Assembly (NCBI GenBank): GCA_019155185.1
Contig: CM032803.1
Location: 2,478,001-2,542,000 of the forward strand
Direction: 5' to 3'
DNA: 64,000 nucleotides
Source: Beaufortia kweichowensis
Lineage: Eukaryota; Chordata; Actinopteri; Cypriniformes; Gastromyzontidae
The notes under the pieces are model-generated. The model was given only the letters and a program-made list of their open reading frames with translations, was not told where the DNA came from and made no database searches. The position numbers were made by a program, and so were the translations under genes. Numbering within the stretch: the first letter of the stretch is position 1; every line of letters starts with the position of its first letter. This document shows positions 48,640 to 62,634 of the stretch, piece after piece.

Positions 48640-51600
48640 TGTATATTATATTTGTAGCATTGTAAATCATTTATGGAAACAGAACAGAGAGACGGATCTC
48701 TCTTCTTTTAAGGTACAGTAGAAGACACTTATTGCACATCAGAAGCTGAGCTTGATTAAAGCAGTGCCAATCTGTGGGGTAAATCCAATCATGATGACAT
48801 CATAATATGTGAGTATATGTACACACACACTCAAAAAGTATATACGCCTACTTTAAAATGCCGTGAAACAAACAATGGTCTCAGTTTAAACTGGACTTAT
48901 AATACCATGCCTGCTGTTTCCCATCATTGCTATGAGGAGGACTTTGCAGACCCCTGTTGCTAAACTACAGGTTATGTTTGAAGCAGTGCTGTGTCTGCCA
49001 AGACCTCCAGAGTTGTTGTCATGGTTGTAATGTCTCCACCATTTGCTCTCTGTGTGTGTTTGCAGGCAATTCTTTATTCCTGAACATCTTACAATGTGAA
49101 GATGGTTAAGAGAAACCGAAAATAAGCTGAGAAAAAGAACTGGCCAGCGGATAAATCTTGACATCATCTCTTGAGTGATGAACAGCATGTAACAGAGATT
49201 CTGGTTTTACCATCTTTACTTGAGGTTCAAGTACGGTTTGTCTCTTTCTTTGTCTCTTTCTCCATTTATCTTGTTTTTCCTTACAGTATGTCCTTGATCA
49301 CTAGTCCAGGTCAGTTTAGAGGAGATTTTAGTGAATTCCTCCCAGTACCAGTTTACTGATAATTCTCCTCTGCCAGTTGGTAAACAGCTTCATTATAACA
49401 TTTAATTATTCTTGATTAGTCTTTTTATCGCTCACTAATAAAACTTACTATTGATGAAAAGATATTCTGTCAGCTGCAGATGCAGACTGTTGACTCGCTC
49501 TCAAAACAAAGGTCAAGAACATTCATACACCGTGTCTCCTGTAGATTTGCTCTTATTTTAGTATGATGTTGAAAACTGATGTTTTCATTTCTGTGTGATG
49601 GCAGAAGAGGGAATGACTTACTCTTCTTCAAGGGCAGGGATGCCCTGCTCTTATTGAAGCTTTAACATGCAGGCTTTTTGTACATTTTGACAAACAAAAT
49701 GTTTGACATCGGCCCCCTAGGGGTTCATGAGAGTACTGAAGGGGTTCATATAAACAAAACATTTCTATTTATTCTGATATACTGTCTAAAACAAATGCTT
49801 ATTTTTATGTTTTTCAAAATATATTCCTAAATGTGCTTTAATGATTATAGCAGAAGAAAATAAACTCTAATATCCTCTTATTCTATCTAGCATGAGATCT
49901 TTATGTAGCTATACAGTGTATAATAATCATTTTCTTTCAGAGGACAGCATAATGATATGGGATATAATGATGCTGTGGTGGAGGACAATTGTGTTATATA
50001 ACCAAGCTACATTTATTTATTTTTGATTGACTATTTTCTACATAAAATCATCCTACATAATGTAAAGAACATTCTGTGAAATTATAATTGATATCTTGAT
50101 ATCTTTAATATTGACTAAGTAAGGTCATGTCAGAGATTAAAATCTTTGGGAAATAAAACATCTCACAAGATATTGTAAACAAAATCTTATGTTTAATCCC
50201 ATTTGAAGCAAATCATTTAGCTTTTTATATATACACATCATTTTTCTTTGCACTTTGGGAAATTTTGATATTGTAAACACACTACTTCCCATTTGAATAT
50301 TTAGCTTTTGTGTATCATATTGCACAGCTGTGTGTATCATATTCAGCTCTTTCCATCACTTCACATTTTACAAGTTTGTTTTCAAATCCTCCTTATTGCC
50401 GAGGGCCACACATGCTCTCCTCAACGGCGGCAAAGACAAGGTCTCCACGACAACACAGTTTAGTGCCACTGCAACCTACCCTGTGGGTCCCTCACACTGC
50501 TCGACTTTCAACACATCTCAGCGGCGTTTGGTCGGTGGATTTGTGACAGGCCCCGGCAATCTTTGATTGTTTTCTCACAGCTCGTTTTAGCTGTGGCTAA
50601 CTTTTGTGCAACCTTTAAAAAAAGAAGTTCTGGTAGGTTTTTAAAAATGTCAACCTTGTCTTGACTGTGCGCATGACTCACGGGAAACCCTGAGGTCTTT
50701 TAGCTCTTCCTAAACATAGAAATTCAGAGACGGATACACTGACGAGCAAGTAGCCATGACAATAAATTACCTTAACTTTCAACCAAAGCGCGGCTTGTTA
50801 GAGAGGGGCATTCAACAGGATCACACAGAGCACAAAGTCGATTCTATTTTGGTGAGCGCATGGCAAGCTCTTTTCAAGTCGCGCTCGGCTAAGAAGGATT
50901 TACGATGCAATTTTTGGCTTTTAAACTCTGTCACAGCCCAGGAGCTAAAAAGCACCACGTTTCAGCAGTTTGACAAATGTCTTACACACGTGAAACATGT
51001 TAGTGATTTTCAATAGTTTCAATGTATGAGCAAACATACATCATTATTCCATTGTTTGTTTCATCAGTCATGCAGACACTGAATTTTAATGTTGATAGCG
51101 AGACTCAATCAGTATTCATGTCAGTGTGTTTTATTATGATGGGACGGAGCCTACAGACTGATGTAAGTAATTGGCCACAGCTGATTTTCTTCAGGAGAAC
51201 CAGGCAAATAGTCGCAAATTCTTTTACCTTGCAGGAATGAATTTTAGTCTTTCGTTAATCTCAAGGTACGATTCAGGCTTTCTCACAGCATTTCAGGGAT
51301 CAAAAATTAGCAGTCAAAATACCCATGAAGCCAGTAATGGTGTTAGATCTAAAGCGTGAGAAGCAGCTCCGTGAAATCTGGGTAAATTTTGAGACACGCT
51401 GCCTGATGAGGGAAAGCAAGCCTGACTTCAGTTTGGATTAGAACTCAATAAGTCTGAATAATTGTGTTTCTGGCCCGAGGGCTTTTTTCAGTCTTCTCGG
51501 CGTGCATGTTTTCTATTTTTGTCACTATACTATCGACATGAATTTTGTTTATTTGTCTTGTAAAGCCACGTGTCTTTTTTTAAATAGAGCGTTTTCAAGT

Positions 51601-54113
51601 GCATGGATAAATAGGTACAGAGATCGAGCACTCGGCATGCCAGTTTAAACCTCTTGTGATTTGTATGTTTGACTCAACGTGCAACCGAATTGTGAAAAAA
51701 GAAGCACTTTCAACTTGTTGCTGTATTTCACCAGTCCATCATTGTTCAGTCTTTTGTCCAAAGAGTCTGTAATAAACATTATGCTCACTATCTGCTTCAA
51801 AAGGCCTCTGAAGAGCCTGAACAAGCACTTAGAAGAGATAATGCAAGAGTGAGAGTGAGTAAGCGTTAATGGCTCTTCTCTCCATGCAGCGGTCTTATCG
51901 CTGCTTTTATCATTGCAATAAACAGCCAAATAAACAATTGCATTTGGAAACGACTGTTAATTCCTCTCCCCAGAACATTTCTGATTTAGTCATGTGATTT
52001 CCCTTCATCGGTACATTGCAGAAATTGTGCATTAGAGGCACTTACTTGTTCTGGAGGCAGTTAACATTTAAATTGCGTGGTTTGAGCAAATGGTATTAAT
52101 AATAATAACAATAATAAAGCGTGGAATATAATAAAATGGTCATCAAGCGAGGTAATGGTTTGAACATTTTGCACAATTGAATCATTAAATCATTTTTTGG
52201 GAAAAGATTTCAAAACCACATGTGGGATTAATAATGCTTTGTAGATTGATCTTTCTGTACGATACTTCTTATAAACCTGACTATAATATTGAACATAATT
52301 TATTAAGGTAAAAACAATTTAATTAAGTTAGTTTATATAAATTAAAACATATAAATATAATATATATATGGTTATATGTATTGTTAAATATAAATCGTTT
52401 ATGTTAAAAAAAATAAATACAATGTAAAATATCATATCAATAATTGTATATCTGTTCATTTTAAAATGTGGAGAGAATGTTGTGAATTATTCCAGAAAAT
52501 CTATATGTCTATAAGAGCCAGAAGGGTATTGAAGTTACGTCACATAAAGAAGATGTGTGTGCGTCACACTGTTACACTTGACGTCTTTGTCTAACTACCT
52601 GCTGTCTTGGTCATAGAATATTGGATTAAATGCTGTTATTATAACAAATAATTATTATAATTTCAAAACTGTTTTTATGGTATCTGATGCCACTTAGTTT
52701 ATTTAATCCTGAGCATAATTCATACACTTCCTGGCCACTTTCCATTTCATGTACCGTAGTCACAGAAACCATGCAGATTTTTCGCAACAGGTCCACTTGC
52801 ATGGGCCAATTATTTGGTTATGTAAAGTGGAGGTTTCATTAAACAAGGTTTCTTCAAAGTCCTTGTGTGTTTGAGAGGGTAATTTCTGCCTCAATATACT
52901 CCACTTATCAGCCGCTCCGTTGATGAATAATCAGTATTGCTTAAAGCACTTTGCAATTGTAATAATAGTGCAATTTCATTTTGTACTTTCAATAACAACC
53001 AGCTGCCAAACAAACCATTCCCCACGTGTTTTTATGATATTCTATATACATATACTACAACTCTGCATGCCCCAAATATGTGAACACTCCTTTGTAATTA
53101 AGAGGTTTGATCCCTTAATTCCAGTGAAGAAAAGCCATTCAATTGTGATATATAGTAACATGCAGAAATGTAATGTGAGACGTAACAGGATCACAATAAT
53201 GAATCTGGGTGTTTATATTCGGCTTTTATAGATAAATGAATCTGCATATCATGTAATCTTTTGACAACTGATTTTATTTCAGGGCTGTCGATCGATGAAA
53301 ATATGTGTATGTATGTACAGTACATATATGTACAGTATGTATGCATGTCCATGTGCTGGCATGTGTGTGAGGCGGGAGATTGGAGGGCTCAGATGCTTAG
53401 GACTAACCATGACAAAAGTGTAACACGCCTGGACTATTAGCGTGTGACAGCACTCTGCTTTAGTCACTATCCATTTCCCCGTCTGTCCGAAAGCCTTCAG
53501 CCAGTAACAGACTAAGAGAAAATGGTGGGTATGATAGCAGCTGGTGACAGCAAGAGCATCCCCGGCATCTGGGTTGCACTTAAACAGACAAAACAGAAAA
53601 GGGGAGGTAAGAAAAGTGTCTCAATATCATGATTCGCCCATGTTAAGATTCCTCTCACACCAGCAGAGCATCACACCCGGCAGGAGTATGAATACAGCCT
53701 GTCTGTGGGGAGTTACTTTCTGTTCCCATTTATCATTATACAACCGATTCTATGCCTCTCTTTCTCTCTTATCTCATCCCCCTCTTTTCTCCATCCACAG
53801 CCCCTGAGGAGGACAGTAATTGGAGGTTCACATCTCTTCGGTTCCGTCTTTCTCTGGATGCCAAAACATTCAAGAGAAACATTTCCGCTGCAATGTGTGT
53901 TTGGTTCATCTGATTCATGATATCAGGTTCATGCTTCTATACAAGCTGTGGTGCTTTACCTGAGTGGGCAGATACCTGTTTCACACCACATGTGTAATGT
54001 AGATTTGTGTAAGCATGAATACCCTTGCAGCTCAAGCTCTCATAGTTTTCGGCTTCTTTCTATGTGTCTGTTTTGAGAGAGGAAGTAAGTGATTATCCAC
54101 TCTGCTCTCAATG
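48640..54113. other. Gene desert segment, no gene recognised
   Basis: Balanced blocks at about 50400-51000 and 51361-51530 are candidates for conserved non-coding sequence. An A+T-rich patch lies at 52290-52450. The short frames at 50310-50566, 50756-51016 and 53544-53920 lack splice support and resemble no protein I know. Confidence 0.4.
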
Positions 54114-54295
54114 TTTACATTTATTCATGTAGCAGACGCTTTTATCCAAAGCGACTTACAAGTTACCAGTGGCACACTGGAAGCGATTAGGGGTGAGGTG
54201 TCTTGCTCAAGGGCACCTCAGTTGTGTCCTGCTGGTACTGGGAATTGAACCAGCAACCATCTAGTTGCTAGTCTAGCTTTCTAACCACTAGTAGT
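54114..54295 (-). mobile_element. tRNA-derived SINE, best-preserved copy
   Basis: On the minus strand it begins with an A-box-like AGTGGTTAGAAAGC, then a B box (GGTTCAATTCC, 54237-54250 region), a body (TGCCCTTGAGCAAGACACC), and the tail TAAGTCGCTTTGGATAAAAG followed by CGTCTGCTACATGAATAAAT. This order is diagnostic of a fish SINE with a tRNA-related head and a conserved 3' tail. Confidence 0.8.
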
Positions 54296-54299
54296 ATAG

Positions 54300-54888
54300 T
54301 AGTAGTACCACTAATGTATCTGCTTTAGTTTTCACTTAACTATGTAGTTATATTTTTTTAAACAATCTGTGTTTTAATTGTAAGTAATTTCTTTTAGCAG
54401 GATTTTCATAATAATAAAAAAATTAAATATTTTTAAACATTATAGACAAAGTTTACATTTAAAAATCTTTTTAAATATGATTTTATTGGATTTTACCATA
54501 TGTGACATACACCTCCAGAACGTGTGATCCTTTCCTACCTCTTTAATAGTCTTAGTCCTCTCAGAATAGCTACATGAAACATCAAGTGAGAAGAACTATA
54601 ACTAAAACATTGTTTAGAAAACTGGTCCTGTCTGAATAGAGCTTTAGTTAACCAGCATTTCAGCAAGGATAATTGAATATTACCGTTTTTATTTTTCCTC
54701 AAGTCATTGGGCACAAGCCACTAGAAAGACATTTATAGACATATATATTTGTAAAGTTATTTGTAAAGAAAATGATCAATAACCATGCATGGTGCACGCC
54801 CTCCCCAGCTAGACAGAGTGAATAACAGACTGGCATGATGAAAGAAATTTCAGATGTTTTCCACGAGCAAACTGAACGCATGTGTGTA
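54300..54888. other. Intergenic, no gene recognised
   Basis: A+T-rich, nothing recognised. Confidence 0.5.
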
Positions 54889-55240
54889 GGAGTTACGCAC
54901 AGCGCTGCTCCTCTACATCTCCGCAGTGATTAGCCTGCACAAGCCTCATAAATCATAAACCTCGCTCGGACAGAACACATTCAGTGCCGTTTGCCGACAG
55001 GGCTCCTGTGGGCGGTTAGCACGGCGATAACGTGTAAATCTGCTGGGAATAGCAGAGTTAGTTCAGGGCTGGATTATTTGCCCTGACTGCGAGTGGGGCA
55101 AGATGACTATAATTAATATCCTGCTAGTTAAACTTATGACAAGCCCCCAACCACTCGCTCCAACTGTTATCAGTTAACTGTCTCCGGATACACCACCGGA
55201 AACGCCTGGGCTTCTTATTCCTCGAAATACGATGGAAAGC
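54889..55240. other. Balanced non-coding block, possible conserved regulatory element
   Basis: About 350 bp of mixed composition with few runs. It contains ATAAATCATAAA (caudal/Hox-type cores) and TATAATTAATATC, and has no useful reading frame. Among the desert islands this one looks least like neutral A+T-rich DNA. Function is inferred from composition only. Confidence 0.25.
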
Positions 55241-55338
55241 AAGAAGGCGGGAAAGAGATTTCTACCTTTTGTCACAGCTGCAGTATTGCACAGTCGCAGG
55301 TTATTAGTAGGCTAATGCAAGTGTCTGTTTTAATACAG

Positions 55339-55341
<3 letters not shown>

Positions 55342-55408
<67 letters not shown>

Positions 55409-55458
55409 ATTCTGGGTCCTGCTTGCTGCTAATCTCAGCAGCTCATCCGTTTCCCACC

Positions 55459-55536
<78 letters not shown>

Positions 55537-55604
55537 TCAGCTGCTCATCTCAGCAGCTCATCCGTTCTCTCCACTCTCCTCTCTCTCTCTCTCTCTCTCT
55601 CTCG
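55342..55604. repeat. Cluster of three (TC)n tracts
   Basis: TC tracts at 55342-55402, 55461-55533 and 55578-55603 are separated by unique spacers. The spacers share the phrase CTCAGCAGCTCATCCGTT, so the unit (spacer plus TC tract) has been duplicated. Pyrimidine is on the plus strand. Confidence 0.9.
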
Positions 55605-55609
55605 CTAAA

Positions 55610-58600
55610 CTTCACGCCAGCATTTTTGCTATTCAACCGCCTTTTAAAGAACTTCAAGCGGCGGGGGAAGTTTGAAACACTGAATGTGTTTTTATCCTTT
55701 GTTGTTTAATGTGTTATTCCTCAATCTCTTTTTAGAGGTGATATTGAGTATTTCTGTGCCCCTCAAAAGCTTAAAGACATAGGTAGTAAAGCTCCTTTGT
55801 TTTACGTACAGATGGAAAGCCAGGTCTTAGCGTCTTTGAAGTGCACAAAGCATCTGGGCTTAGCTTCATTCTGGTGTAGAGATGTCTGGGATGAATTCAA
55901 ACCTGCAGAATTAGATGCCTGCATTAGGCGTTATCTGCTCCTCTGTTTGGCTTAGCGAGTCTGGACCTTGCATACAAAATAACGTATCGTTGTGCAGCCG
56001 GATCACAAACAGCTGAGAAAAAAAGTGTATTAAACAATTGAACGAAATAAGTTGCATGCTTTTATATACAGTAGTTCGGAATGACATTTATTTAAATCAA
56101 AGTATGCAGATACAAACACATAAACAAAAACTTTGAGCATATACAGTATTTGCATGTTTATTAATTTCATTTTATGGTTAATCTTTTATTTTGCATTTCC
56201 TGTTTTATGTCATGTGGTACTGATGGTAAGTTCATCCAGTTCATGTCGATTATTGTACATGTTTTTGCTTTAATAAACTGCACTTGAATTCAGCTCTACT
56301 CTTTTTCAGTGGCGTAGACAATATTCAACACAAAATGTACTTTTCTGGTAACCTTTTAACGTTCTTACTGTTTAAAGTAAAGTTCTATCCACAATGAACT
56401 ATTGAACATCATAAAAAATGTATTATTCATATACATATAAATCTGACTTCTCTCCTCAAAATGTTTCTAGCAGTATGCAGCACCGAAAATATTAAACACT
56501 TGATGTATATTCTTTGTTGCTAAAATAACCCTCCTACATGAAGAGAGTCAGTAAAGGCCTCTTTCAGTCAGTTACACATGTAACTTAGATGTAAGGTGTT
56601 GGATGATCCTGTAGTGGAGTAGGCAAGAGTACTGGAAGTAAAGAAATGAGCAGGCGTGAGTGAATTATGGATTGCCTTTACTGTCATACCTTTAGGAGTC
56701 TTGTCACTAACGTTGCTCTTGGCTTTAAGTCATTCAGAGAAATTTACTCAGTAGCAATAAAGCAGAAAACGAAGGTATAGAATAACCGGCATCTTTCAAA
56801 TAATAGAGAAGGCTAATGTCATTAATTCATTGAGGCTGCTGCTCATATTTTAATCACACAATGTGAATTGAATTTATGTTTAACATGTCATTCATAAGCT
56901 CCGGATCAGATATATAAGGAATTACTAAGGGTTTTAAAACAACATGTTATTCATTTACTTTACAATATTTACAATATCAGTGTTTTATCTAAACTAACCC
57001 AAAGTTTTAATTTTTCAGTGAACATCTGCTTCTCAATGGCATCATAGGCTATTGTTCAGACTCTTTCCAATCGGGCTGGGCACAGACGTGAGCCAATGTT
57101 GGTTTTTAAAGGCTCACTAACTTTCAGGCTCCTTAGTGCACTTTAGATTGTTAGCCAGCAGTGTTTTATCATCTAAGAGAGAAGAGTAAATGTGCAGCAA
57201 ACCAGCAATAAACGCTCATCAAAGCCATATGGAACAAATTAGGTTTGTGTTGATTCAATTCACCTCATGTAGTTGTAATGAGAGGGAATCAGCCCGTAAG
57301 CTCCACGCCGCCAACACCCTGCGTAGCTAACAGAACTTTGGAGGCTGTAAGCATGTTGATGCAAGCACACGGCAATCCTCTGATATGGTGTTGAAAGTTT
57401 TATTTGGACAGCAGAGGCAAGGAAAGCCAAATGTATCATCAGAGCCTTTCTAACTCGCAATTAAACCCTTTAGGCACCGAAAGTTGCAGGTGTCTGGATG
57501 AGAACAGTGTCTTACTTCCAGATTGTCAAGATCTGTGTATGTCATCTGATTGGCTGGCCGTAAAAAAGATGATTCTCACCACTATTGGTCCAAAGGGGTA
57601 AGCACCTCTATAATAATGAATCTTATGCTGAGTTTGGGTGATCTTTATTTACAATCTGATGTCTAAATTGTGATATTAGTAGTGCATATTTCACTGATAT
57701 TTCATATCAGCTTATTTTTAAAAAAAGAAACACTGACATGCTTGTCAAAACTGACATGAAAGCTGATACTGTGCCATTAATACAGCATAAACGTGAGCAG
57801 AAATGTATTTTTATAACAATGCAACGCAACAGCAGATTTTGTTCCATAAGATCTCAGCTTGTGTCCTGACCTATAATTCAGGTGAAACAGCAGGGGGTAG
57901 TGAAACTCCCTCAGGTATTCTGTACCTGTATTGTGTATTCTGTGTAATAATTTCACAATACATAAAATAAAAAACAAAACAAGCATCTACTTTTAGAAGA
58001 ACCAAAAGAAAAAAATACATTCTTATTTTTATTTATTTTGGAATTTGATTAAATTCCAATAATTTCTGTTGATAAATTTTATATTTGTGTGATGAATGTA
58101 AACAAATGTAAACTGATTTACTATGAATGATCAAATTTAAAGGTGACATAAAAAATGTACAAAGGTCCTAAATCGATTCTAGAAAGATTGTTGCTGTTTG
58201 TTGAATTGGTTGCATTGCCCTGAGGAGGAAGTAAAATTCTTAAATTCATGTCTCAAGGTGAAGCAGTAAACATCACTTTACAAACTGTTAAGCAAAATGA
58301 CCATTAAACATAAATGATAATAGAGAGATGTACAGTAATTCACAATCTTGGCATGGATAACAAACTTACTACTATTTATGCTAAATATATCTAGAAGAGA
58401 CAGAGGGAATTTATATGTATGTTTCATATTCAAACCCAGTCAGACAGCAGCATCCAATTCATGCAATGCATGCCAAATGTTCTACTTGTTTATATGCCAG
58501 TGGAAATGCCTTTAGTTTAAAGGTTTGATGGTCATGTTCAAGAAATCTAGAGGCTCTTAAATTTCCTGATTGCCTGCCATAGTCTAGTTTCCCTAAATAT

Positions 58601-59470
58601 GTTTGCTCTCTTTCTGGTACTTAGAGAATGCATCTAAACACAAAAGTACAGCCATAAAAATACAGAAATAAAAGGGACGATTTTCCCATCTAAATGGAGG
58701 AACAGTTGGTGTGCTGGTGCCCCACTAGGCTTCTTAACTAGCTTAACCAGTCTAAATTGGTCTTTTCAGTAGCACTAATGCACTTCTGAAGGCCAAACCC
58801 TCTCTGCATTTTGTTTCAGATTGTACGCTTCATCCGTCCTTTATGATTTTTAAGCAGAGTTGTTGGTATTTTTCTTCGCTTTCATCTACTGCAGCTTTTC
58901 AGCTACTGCTGCCCACCGAGTCGTGAACCCGTGTGTATTTTTCCTGCTTACTCTGTCTCCCAAACACCAGTTCAAAGCACACAGGTAAAAGCACAATCAG
59001 CAGTCAGACAACCAGAGGGCACCCCTTCATCCACCTAAGCGTACGCTGTCTGTGTGATGTCCAGCTTTTAGCTCCGCTGGGTTAATAGTTGGAGACCTCG
59101 ATAGGCAGAAAGGGGATTCTCATAGAATAACAGCCCCTCTCCCCTTTCTGTCGCTAAAATGGACACATATCAACAAACACCTAGGTCTCATGGCTCTCCT
59201 TGAGATGGGAAAAGCATTCATGCAGAATGCTCAAGTCCAGCAGCAAATCTTTCTGATTTTTTCAAAGGTAAGAAAAAAGAGGACAAGGTTGTCTGTTTGT
59301 ATTTTATGGCGCTGGACAAAGAGAACATGGCATCTTGTTGAGACGGAGGATGGAGTGAAAGAGACGACATATAATGAATAGCAAACATTCTCTGAGGGAG
59401 TCTAATTTTGCACATGTATGTGAGGTAAATTTGCATTTAAGCACAAAATGTTTTCTACCTTTACATTAAG
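55610..59470. other. Gene desert segment, no gene recognised
   Basis: Balanced islands at about 57240-57560 and 58860-59150 may be regulatory. CAGCAGGGGGTAG near 57890 resembles a CTCF core. No exon was recognised. Confidence 0.4.
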
Positions 59471-59609
59471 GTGCATTTATGCATTTGGCATATGCTTTTA
59501 ATCAAAGCAACTTACAGTCAAGCTATACATTTTATCAATATGCATGTTCTCTCAAAAATGACCTTTGTTCTGCTAACACAATGCTCTACCAATTGAGCTA
59601 CACAACAAA
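59471..59609 (-). mobile_element. tRNA-derived SINE
   Basis: On the minus strand it opens with GTGTAGCTCAATTGGTAGAG, a textbook tRNA A box. It then runs through a degraded B-box region (GGTCATTTTTGAGAGAACAT) into the tail GTAAGTTGCTTTGATTAAAA and GCATATGCCAAATGCATAAA. It is the same family as the copies at 40266, 44512 and 54114. Confidence 0.75.
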
Positions 59610-61440
59610 TACAACCTCAAAATGAAACGTTGTGAATAAATAAAACATGGTCCAACAAGTTAATCACAGGAGTAAATCTTGTGCATAATTGCATTGCAGC
59701 CAATGAAAAGGGCCAATTTAAAATAACTATTTCACATTTGAGTTGTCGATTATAAGGCAGATTTAGCATATTAAATTTCCATCTCTAAACTGAAGCCGAC
59801 ATCTCAGGCTGCTGATCACCTTGTAGTGCTTAATTATAATGCACCGTTCGGAGGAGTCAGTTGTTCATAACAGAACTTTGAATCCCATAAGCAGAATTGA
59901 AAATACATTCACGTTTACTGCAGCATAAATCAATTTCCACCGCTTGTTCGCAACTTTGACATCTCTCATCACCTGTAGCTTATTCTTTTTACAGCTATGG
60001 AAAATGAAAGTAGGAGACACATGCAGTAGACAGAGATGTTAAAATCAATTTGCATTAGAAAGACTTGCTGATGTTCCAAGGCAGAGAGAGATGAAGGATA
60101 TAAGGGATATAACCACATTACTTATCCGACAAATCAAATTTTAATGGCATGAGAACAATTACATTGCCCTCTGCTGCTATAAGGGGTGGCCGTACATATA
60201 TACAATATGCCCACAGAAGAACCCCTGGAGCTAAAAGTTGGCTTAAAACACATTAGATGGCCATTAGGGAGCTCCGGTCCAATAGCACTCATCATTCACT
60301 TTTCTTTGTCAGTGGCCTTTTCAATGGTGAATGTTTGTATGGATCATTATACATGGAAGACACAAGTGTATTTCTTGGTAGTGGGTGGGATTTGTTGGGG
60401 AACTGCTTCATATAAACATCTTTAATGTGATGTCTCTAGAGGGATTAACAAACATTATGTATGTACACTACCAAGGGCTTACTGCATACAGAAATTAATT
60501 ATAATACATTAAGCCATTATATGTTGTTTGAGATCTATATAGATACTTTTCATGTAACTACGGTAAATAATTCATGCCTGTGGCATAAACTGAATCTGTG
60601 TGGAATTGAATGGAGAAGCTTTCAACAAAAGACAGGATAAAGCATTTCGGTTGTTTATTTCAATCTGTAATTTTCCTCTGAAAACCATCTCTGTTTTAAC
60701 AGTCACATGGCAAAAGTAATGGGTTTTCCTGAATGGCTGCTGGACAGAAATATCGACTGAAAGTTGTGTGAATCTTCCCAGAGTCTGTTATATCTATAGT
60801 TTTTTAATAAAATGATAACTAGGTGTGAAATGACTGGTTCTGAAAATAATAATTGGCTGCAATAGGAACATAAACAAGAGTGCATTTCAAAAGATATAAA
60901 AACCTGTCAGAATGAATTTAATGGCAAGTTCTGGTCCCCAGAGAGTGTGGTAAATTCACTCTGTGCCATGACTGGTTTCATGAGAGCCTTGAAAATCTAA
61001 GAGGTCTAACGGGGAGAATTACACCCTTAAGCCTTTCAATATGAGTGTATTATAAGTCCTGCTGTGGTAGGTGGATTCTCTTCATTTTATATGGGCCAAT
61101 TTGTTTTTAAACCTTTCAAGTGGGGACATTTCAACAATACTTTTTGTGGTTTTAAAATCAATGTTAATTGAAAACAAAGCAGTGGCAAAACAAACAAACA
61201 TCAATCAATCAATGAAAGAAAGGTTTTTTAGGATCCCATGGTGTAGTAACATAATCTACCAGCAGGGTTATCAAGAACATGTTAACAGGTCAAACTCTGC
61301 CACTCTCACCTGAAATTATGTTTTACGAAAATGCTAAAATTAAAACATTAACCATTATTTTGATAACTATTACAAATAATATAATCGAATACTATTATCT
61401 GTTTATAAACTATTGGGATAATTTTCTGATTGATCAACCC
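59610..61440. other. Intergenic, no gene recognised
   Basis: It includes a CTCF-like core on the minus strand near 60165-60178 (CAGCAGAGGGCAA). Short frames only. Confidence 0.4.
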
Positions 61441-61673
61441 GACCTCAGGAAGACGCGTCATTTGACGTAAAGCCCAAGATATTTCCAGTGAGATTAGCAC
61501 GGATTTACCTCTTGTGGAAACGTAATAACAAACTTTAAAGTTCACAGCACGAAATTATATGAACAGACTCTCTTCTTTAAGTTGTGTTAAAAGATTTAAA
61601 TAATATATATCGTTTTGGCGATCTTTATTGTGTTGTGACGCATATTTACTAGAAGAACGCATTGAGGTCGGAG
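61441..61673 (+). promoter_or_regulatory. Probable promoter of a rightward transcript
   Basis: Just left of the candidate exon, CpG dinucleotides become frequent (ACGCGTCATTTGACGTAA at about 61453-61470). The block includes a CRE-like TGACGTAA and, further right, TGTGACGCA. Together with the strong donor at 61772 this suggests a transcription start in the interval. Confidence 0.35.
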
Positions 61674-61771
61674 ATGGGATTTTTCCAACCCCCAGCTCCT
61701 CTGGAACGCGGCAGGTGTTTTATGAGCAGGTGTTTCCATGAAACCGTGTCCCCAACTTTCCGAGAAATAAG
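61674..61771 (+). CDS. Possible first exon of an unidentified gene running off the right edge
   Basis: I do not recognise the product. From an ATG in good context (G at -3 and +4) the frame stays open for 32 codons plus two bases, starting MGFFQPPAPLERGRC. It meets a near-perfect donor, AATAAG|GTAAGTGAAG, at 61772. A second frame from the ATG at about 61739 ends within the exon, so the exon could equally be 5' UTR. The segment is G+C-richer than the desert around it. No later exon was found before 64000, so the first intron would exceed 2.2 kb. Confidence 0.35.
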
Positions 61772-61773
61772 GT

Positions 61774-62634
61774 AAGTGAAGTATTTTGTCATCTTAACTC
61801 ATTTGTTGTGTCTGCAGCTGATTATATACTTTATATTATATTATATGCTTTTGGAAGTATTAGTGAAAGTTGTTATACTGTGTTTACGTGACGTACCGTT
61901 TGTTGTGGTCTGATTGAGATTTTATTAGTAAATGTTGTATAGCTTTGGCTAACGACTAGCAACATGTAAACAATCTGCTTATTTGATTGATCATGTTAAT
62001 CGTTATTAATAATAATATTTATTAACAGGCACGTTAATTTATGTGAGTAAGTGCATTATAATTTTAAAAAGTGCCTATGTTTCCAATTTGAAACGAAAGT
62101 CATCCATGGTTTAACTATATAGTATAGCTGTAGTAATCACAAACTTGCTATATGGTTTTACTATTTTAAACATAGTTTAGATATTTGTAGTTAAATTGGG
62201 GTAATATCAAATCAATCTGCAAAATGAACGAACTGTTGCTTTAATTTTACTATAATAAAACCATGGTTCATTTTCTTTCCTGTGTGGCTAGTTTGGTCTG
62301 TTTTTTTACTGCAGGGTTATATTTTCAGACTTTAGACTTTTGTTCTGCTATGAATGTTTGTTTTAATGTGTATGCTATATTAATTTAGTATGCTTTGTGG
62401 GGCTGTTGTCTGTGTATGTTGATGTTTATTGTTTGGAGAGGTTGTGTTCGGAAAGCAGATTTAGTTGGATGTGTTTCTGGATAAACAACAGTTATAGTTT
62501 TTTTAATATTAGGGTTGGGGTTATGTTTTTTATGGCCAAACTTATGTAAATTACCTTATGTTTATAAAAGAGCATTCGTGTATGTAAAAGAGCCTAATGT
62601 CAGCTAATAAACAATTAGTCTATGAGAACAAATG
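61774..62634. other. Putative first intron, no coding sequence
   Basis: A+T-rich sequence following the strong donor. Nothing else was recognised. Confidence 0.35.
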
